A stretch of 6,481 bases of DNA from Streptomyces sp. NRRL WC-3549 (lineage in GTDB: Bacteria; Actinomycetota; Actinomycetes; Streptomycetales; Streptomycetaceae), in NCBI RefSeq assembly GCF_000721935.1, contig NZ_KL585429.1, positions 2,176-8,656 on the forward strand. The letters are read 5' to 3'. Made by a program: the position numbers and the translations under genes. The notes beneath the pieces are model-generated. The model was given only the letters and a program-made list of their open reading frames with translations. It was not told the DNA's origin and ran no database searches. Below are positions 5,537-6,481 of the stretch, in pieces (position 1 is the first letter of the stretch; each line of letters begins with the position of its first letter).

Positions 5537-5567
5537 CCCGGCGGGCGTGACGCACCGGCCGCGCCGG
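5521..5567. terminator. Two hairpins at the convergent gene junction
   Basis: CGCCCGCCGGG (5521-5531) and CCCGGCGGGCG (5537-5547) form a perfect 11-bp stem whose 5-nt loop contains the stop codon of the plus-strand gene. A second stem, CCGGC (5555-5559) with GCCGG (5563-5567), follows at once. Both are symmetric on the two strands and lie between convergent genes, so together they could end transcription from both sides. Neither has a U-tract. Confidence 0.55.
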
Positions 5568-5572
5568 ACCGT

Positions 5573-6076
5573 TCACGCGCTGGCGACGAACTCCGGCGCC
5601 ACCGCTTCCTTCTCCAGCCGGATCAGGCGGACGCCGTCCTCACCGGTCGTGTCCCCCACCCGCGCGTACCCCGCCTTGCGGTAGAGCCGCAGGTTGCCTT
5701 CGCTGCGCTCCCCCGTGTGCAACTCGAAGCGGGTGGCCGCGCGCTCGTCCGCCAGGCCGTTCTCCGCGGCGCGCAGCAGCCGGCTCCCCAGTCCGTGCCC
5801 CTGGAGGCGCGGGTGGACGCAGAGGCGGCCGATCCGTCCGGTGCCGTTCTCGTCGGTGGAGCCGCGTACCGAGCCCACGACCTCCTCGCCGAGCCGGGCG
5901 ACGAACACCAGGTCCGCGGCGATCTCGTCACGGACCGATGCGAGGGTCTGGACGAGCGGGTCGATCCGGTAGTTGCCGTACAGCTCCGCCTCGCTCTGGA
6001 AACAGAGGTACTGGAGCCTGAAGATCTGCTCGGCGTCCTGCGCTGTCGCCGCCGAGATGGTCACGCTCATGCCCAT
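5573..6076 (-). CDS. GNAT N-acetyltransferase
   Basis: A 167-residue single-domain GNAT enzyme of Acetyltransf_1 type. Motif A spans about residues 82-104, IGRLCVHPRLQGHGLGSRLL, where QGHGLG (92-97) is the acetyl-CoA pyrophosphate loop. Motif B follows as the stretch FELHTGERSEGNLRLYRKAGY (118-138), with the usual Asn-Leu-x-Leu-Tyr-x-x-x-Gly-Tyr. The N-terminal stretch EQIFRLQYLCFQSEAELYGNY (16-36) is distinctive and may shape the acceptor site. The substrate is unknown. Three in-frame ATGs exist (6097, 6076, 6070). GGAGG at 6086-6090 is 9 nt from the ATG at 6076, lies inside the 6097 version and is 15 nt from 6070, so 6076 is preferred. The gene starts 37 nt downstream of the sigma-factor stop on the same strand, so the two are probably cotranscribed; whether the acetyltransferase acts with the sigma factor is unknown. 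Confidence 0.87.
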   Translation of the reverse strand: MGMSVTISAATAQDAEQIFRLQYLCFQSEAELYGNYRIDPLVQTLASVRDEIAADLVFVARLGEEVVGSVRGSTDENGTGRIGRLCVHPRLQGHGLGSRLLRAAENGLADERAATRFELHTGERSEGNLRLYRKAGYARVGDTTGEDGVRLIRLEKEAVAPEFVASA

Positions 6077-6085
6077 GTGTGCATG

Positions 6086-6090
6086 CCTCC
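6086..6090 (-). promoter_or_regulatory. Ribosome binding site that decides the second acetyltransferase start
   Basis: GGAGG on the minus strand is 9 nt before the ATG at 6076. It lies within the coding sequence if the 6097 start is used, and it is too far from the ATG at 6070 to be ideal. Confidence 0.6.
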
Positions 6091-6113
6091 CGCTCACCTG
6101 GTCCGCCGGTTGT

Positions 6114-6481
6114 CTACCGCTCCTTTCCCCGTGGTCCAGGAGCTACAACCTCCGCCGCGAGCATTCTGCGCAGACATCCAAGGCAACGGGAACGCATCGG
6201 GCCCAGGCTCCCCTGTGAGATACCCAACTCCCCTGCGATTTCCCGGTAGGTCGGGTCGTGGGCGGCCAGCATCGCCCCGAGCAGCCGAGGGCACTTCCCG
6301 GGCAGCCGGTCCACCGCGGCGCGCAACGCCCGCCTGACGGCGGCGCTTTCGGCGACCGTCTCGGGCCGGCCTCCCTCACCGCCGGGGAGCTCGTCGACCC
6401 GGCAGGGGTGCTCGCGCCGTGCCCTTCGCCGGGCGGCGCGCGCCTCCGCGCGTACGGCGGCGCGCACCCAGCCGGCGGGAT
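6114..6481 (-). CDS. ECF-type RNA polymerase sigma factor (5' end cut by window edge)
   Basis: The last 122 or so codons of a sigma-70 family protein; the frame is open to the window edge (PAGWVRAAVRAEARAARR just inside it), so the true start is outside. The first visible part resembles the end of sigma region 2 and the linker, rich in Arg and Ala. The region 4 stretch follows: ALRAAVDRLPGKCPRLLGAM, then TYREIAGELGISQGSLGP, a helix-turn-helix expected to read the -35 element, then RSRCLGCLRRMLAAE. The Cys-Leu-Gly-Cys pair in RSRCLGCLRR is a feature I associate with a streptomycete sigma subgroup that carries GISQGSLGP; whether it binds metal is unknown. A GTG at 6467 could be mistaken for the start, but the reading continues naturally upstream of it. 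The acetyltransferase gene follows 37 nt after the TAG stop. No anti-sigma gene is visible in the window. Confidence 0.85.
   Translation of the reverse strand, partial: PAGWVRAAVRAEARAARRRARREHPCRVDELPGGEGGRPETVAESAAVRRALRAAVDRLPGKCPRLLGAMLAAHDPTYREIAGELGISQGSLGPMRSRCLGCLRRMLAAEVVAPGPRGKER

Noticed and set aside
4651..5550. A single 299-codon plus-strand gene covering the membrane-protein pair
   Set aside because: Its first half is an off-frame reading of the four-helix protein and its last part is off-frame after the break at about 5318. Only the middle (from the GTG at 5143) is real coding sequence.
1..6481. tRNA, rRNA, CRISPR arrays, insertion sequences or attachment sites
   Set aside because: No cloverleaf-like segment, spaced direct repeats, transposase motif or flanking target duplication was seen on either strand.

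Overview
The window is very GC-rich, and its real genes have G or C at nearly every third codon position. That base composition, the actinobacterial gene families and the hairpin terminators without U-tracts point to Streptomyces or a close relative. From memory, the layout resembles the S. coelicolor region around SCO1557-SCO1564; that comparison was not checked.

Left part (1-1503, minus strand): the 5' part of a corrin-ring methyltransferase gene (cobL, CbiE domain) runs off the left edge. It is preceded by a RimJ/RimL-type GNAT acetyltransferase. A near-perfect 19-position hairpin (1461-1503) separates this pair from the methionine operon.

Centre (1522-4550, minus strand): a complete methionine ABC importer operon, metN (ATPase with a C-terminal NIL domain), metI (permease) and metQ (lipoprotein). 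metN and metI overlap by GTGA. About 220 nt upstream of metN lies an unlisted 28-codon ORF (4392-4478). Near its end it reads Arg-Cys-Met-Cys-Arg-Met-Arg and uses TGT cysteine codons, although every cysteine codon checked in the neighbouring genes is TGC. I read it as a Cys/Met-sensing leader peptide. It is followed by competing hairpins and preceded by a plausible promoter with a palindrome across its -10 box. No SAM riboswitch was recognised. This putative attenuator is the most interesting part of the window.

Divergent plus-strand pair (4781-5536): a four-helix membrane protein, probably made from a leaderless mRNA, is followed after 2 nt by a second small membrane-protein gene. The second gene changes reading frame near 5312-5321 and seems to have lost a segment that would have held one helix.

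Right part (5573-6481, minus strand): an ECF-type sigma factor, cut by the right edge, lies upstream of a second GNAT acetyltransferase in probably one transcript. This unit converges on the membrane-protein pair, with two hairpins at the junction.

How the genes work together: MetQ captures methionine outside the cell, MetI conducts it and MetN drives transport. The NIL domain gives feedback on transport activity, and the leader peptide may give feedback on expression. The cobalamin gene and the two acetyltransferases have no demonstrable link to methionine uptake, apart from the general fact that cobalamin is the cofactor of methionine synthase MetH.
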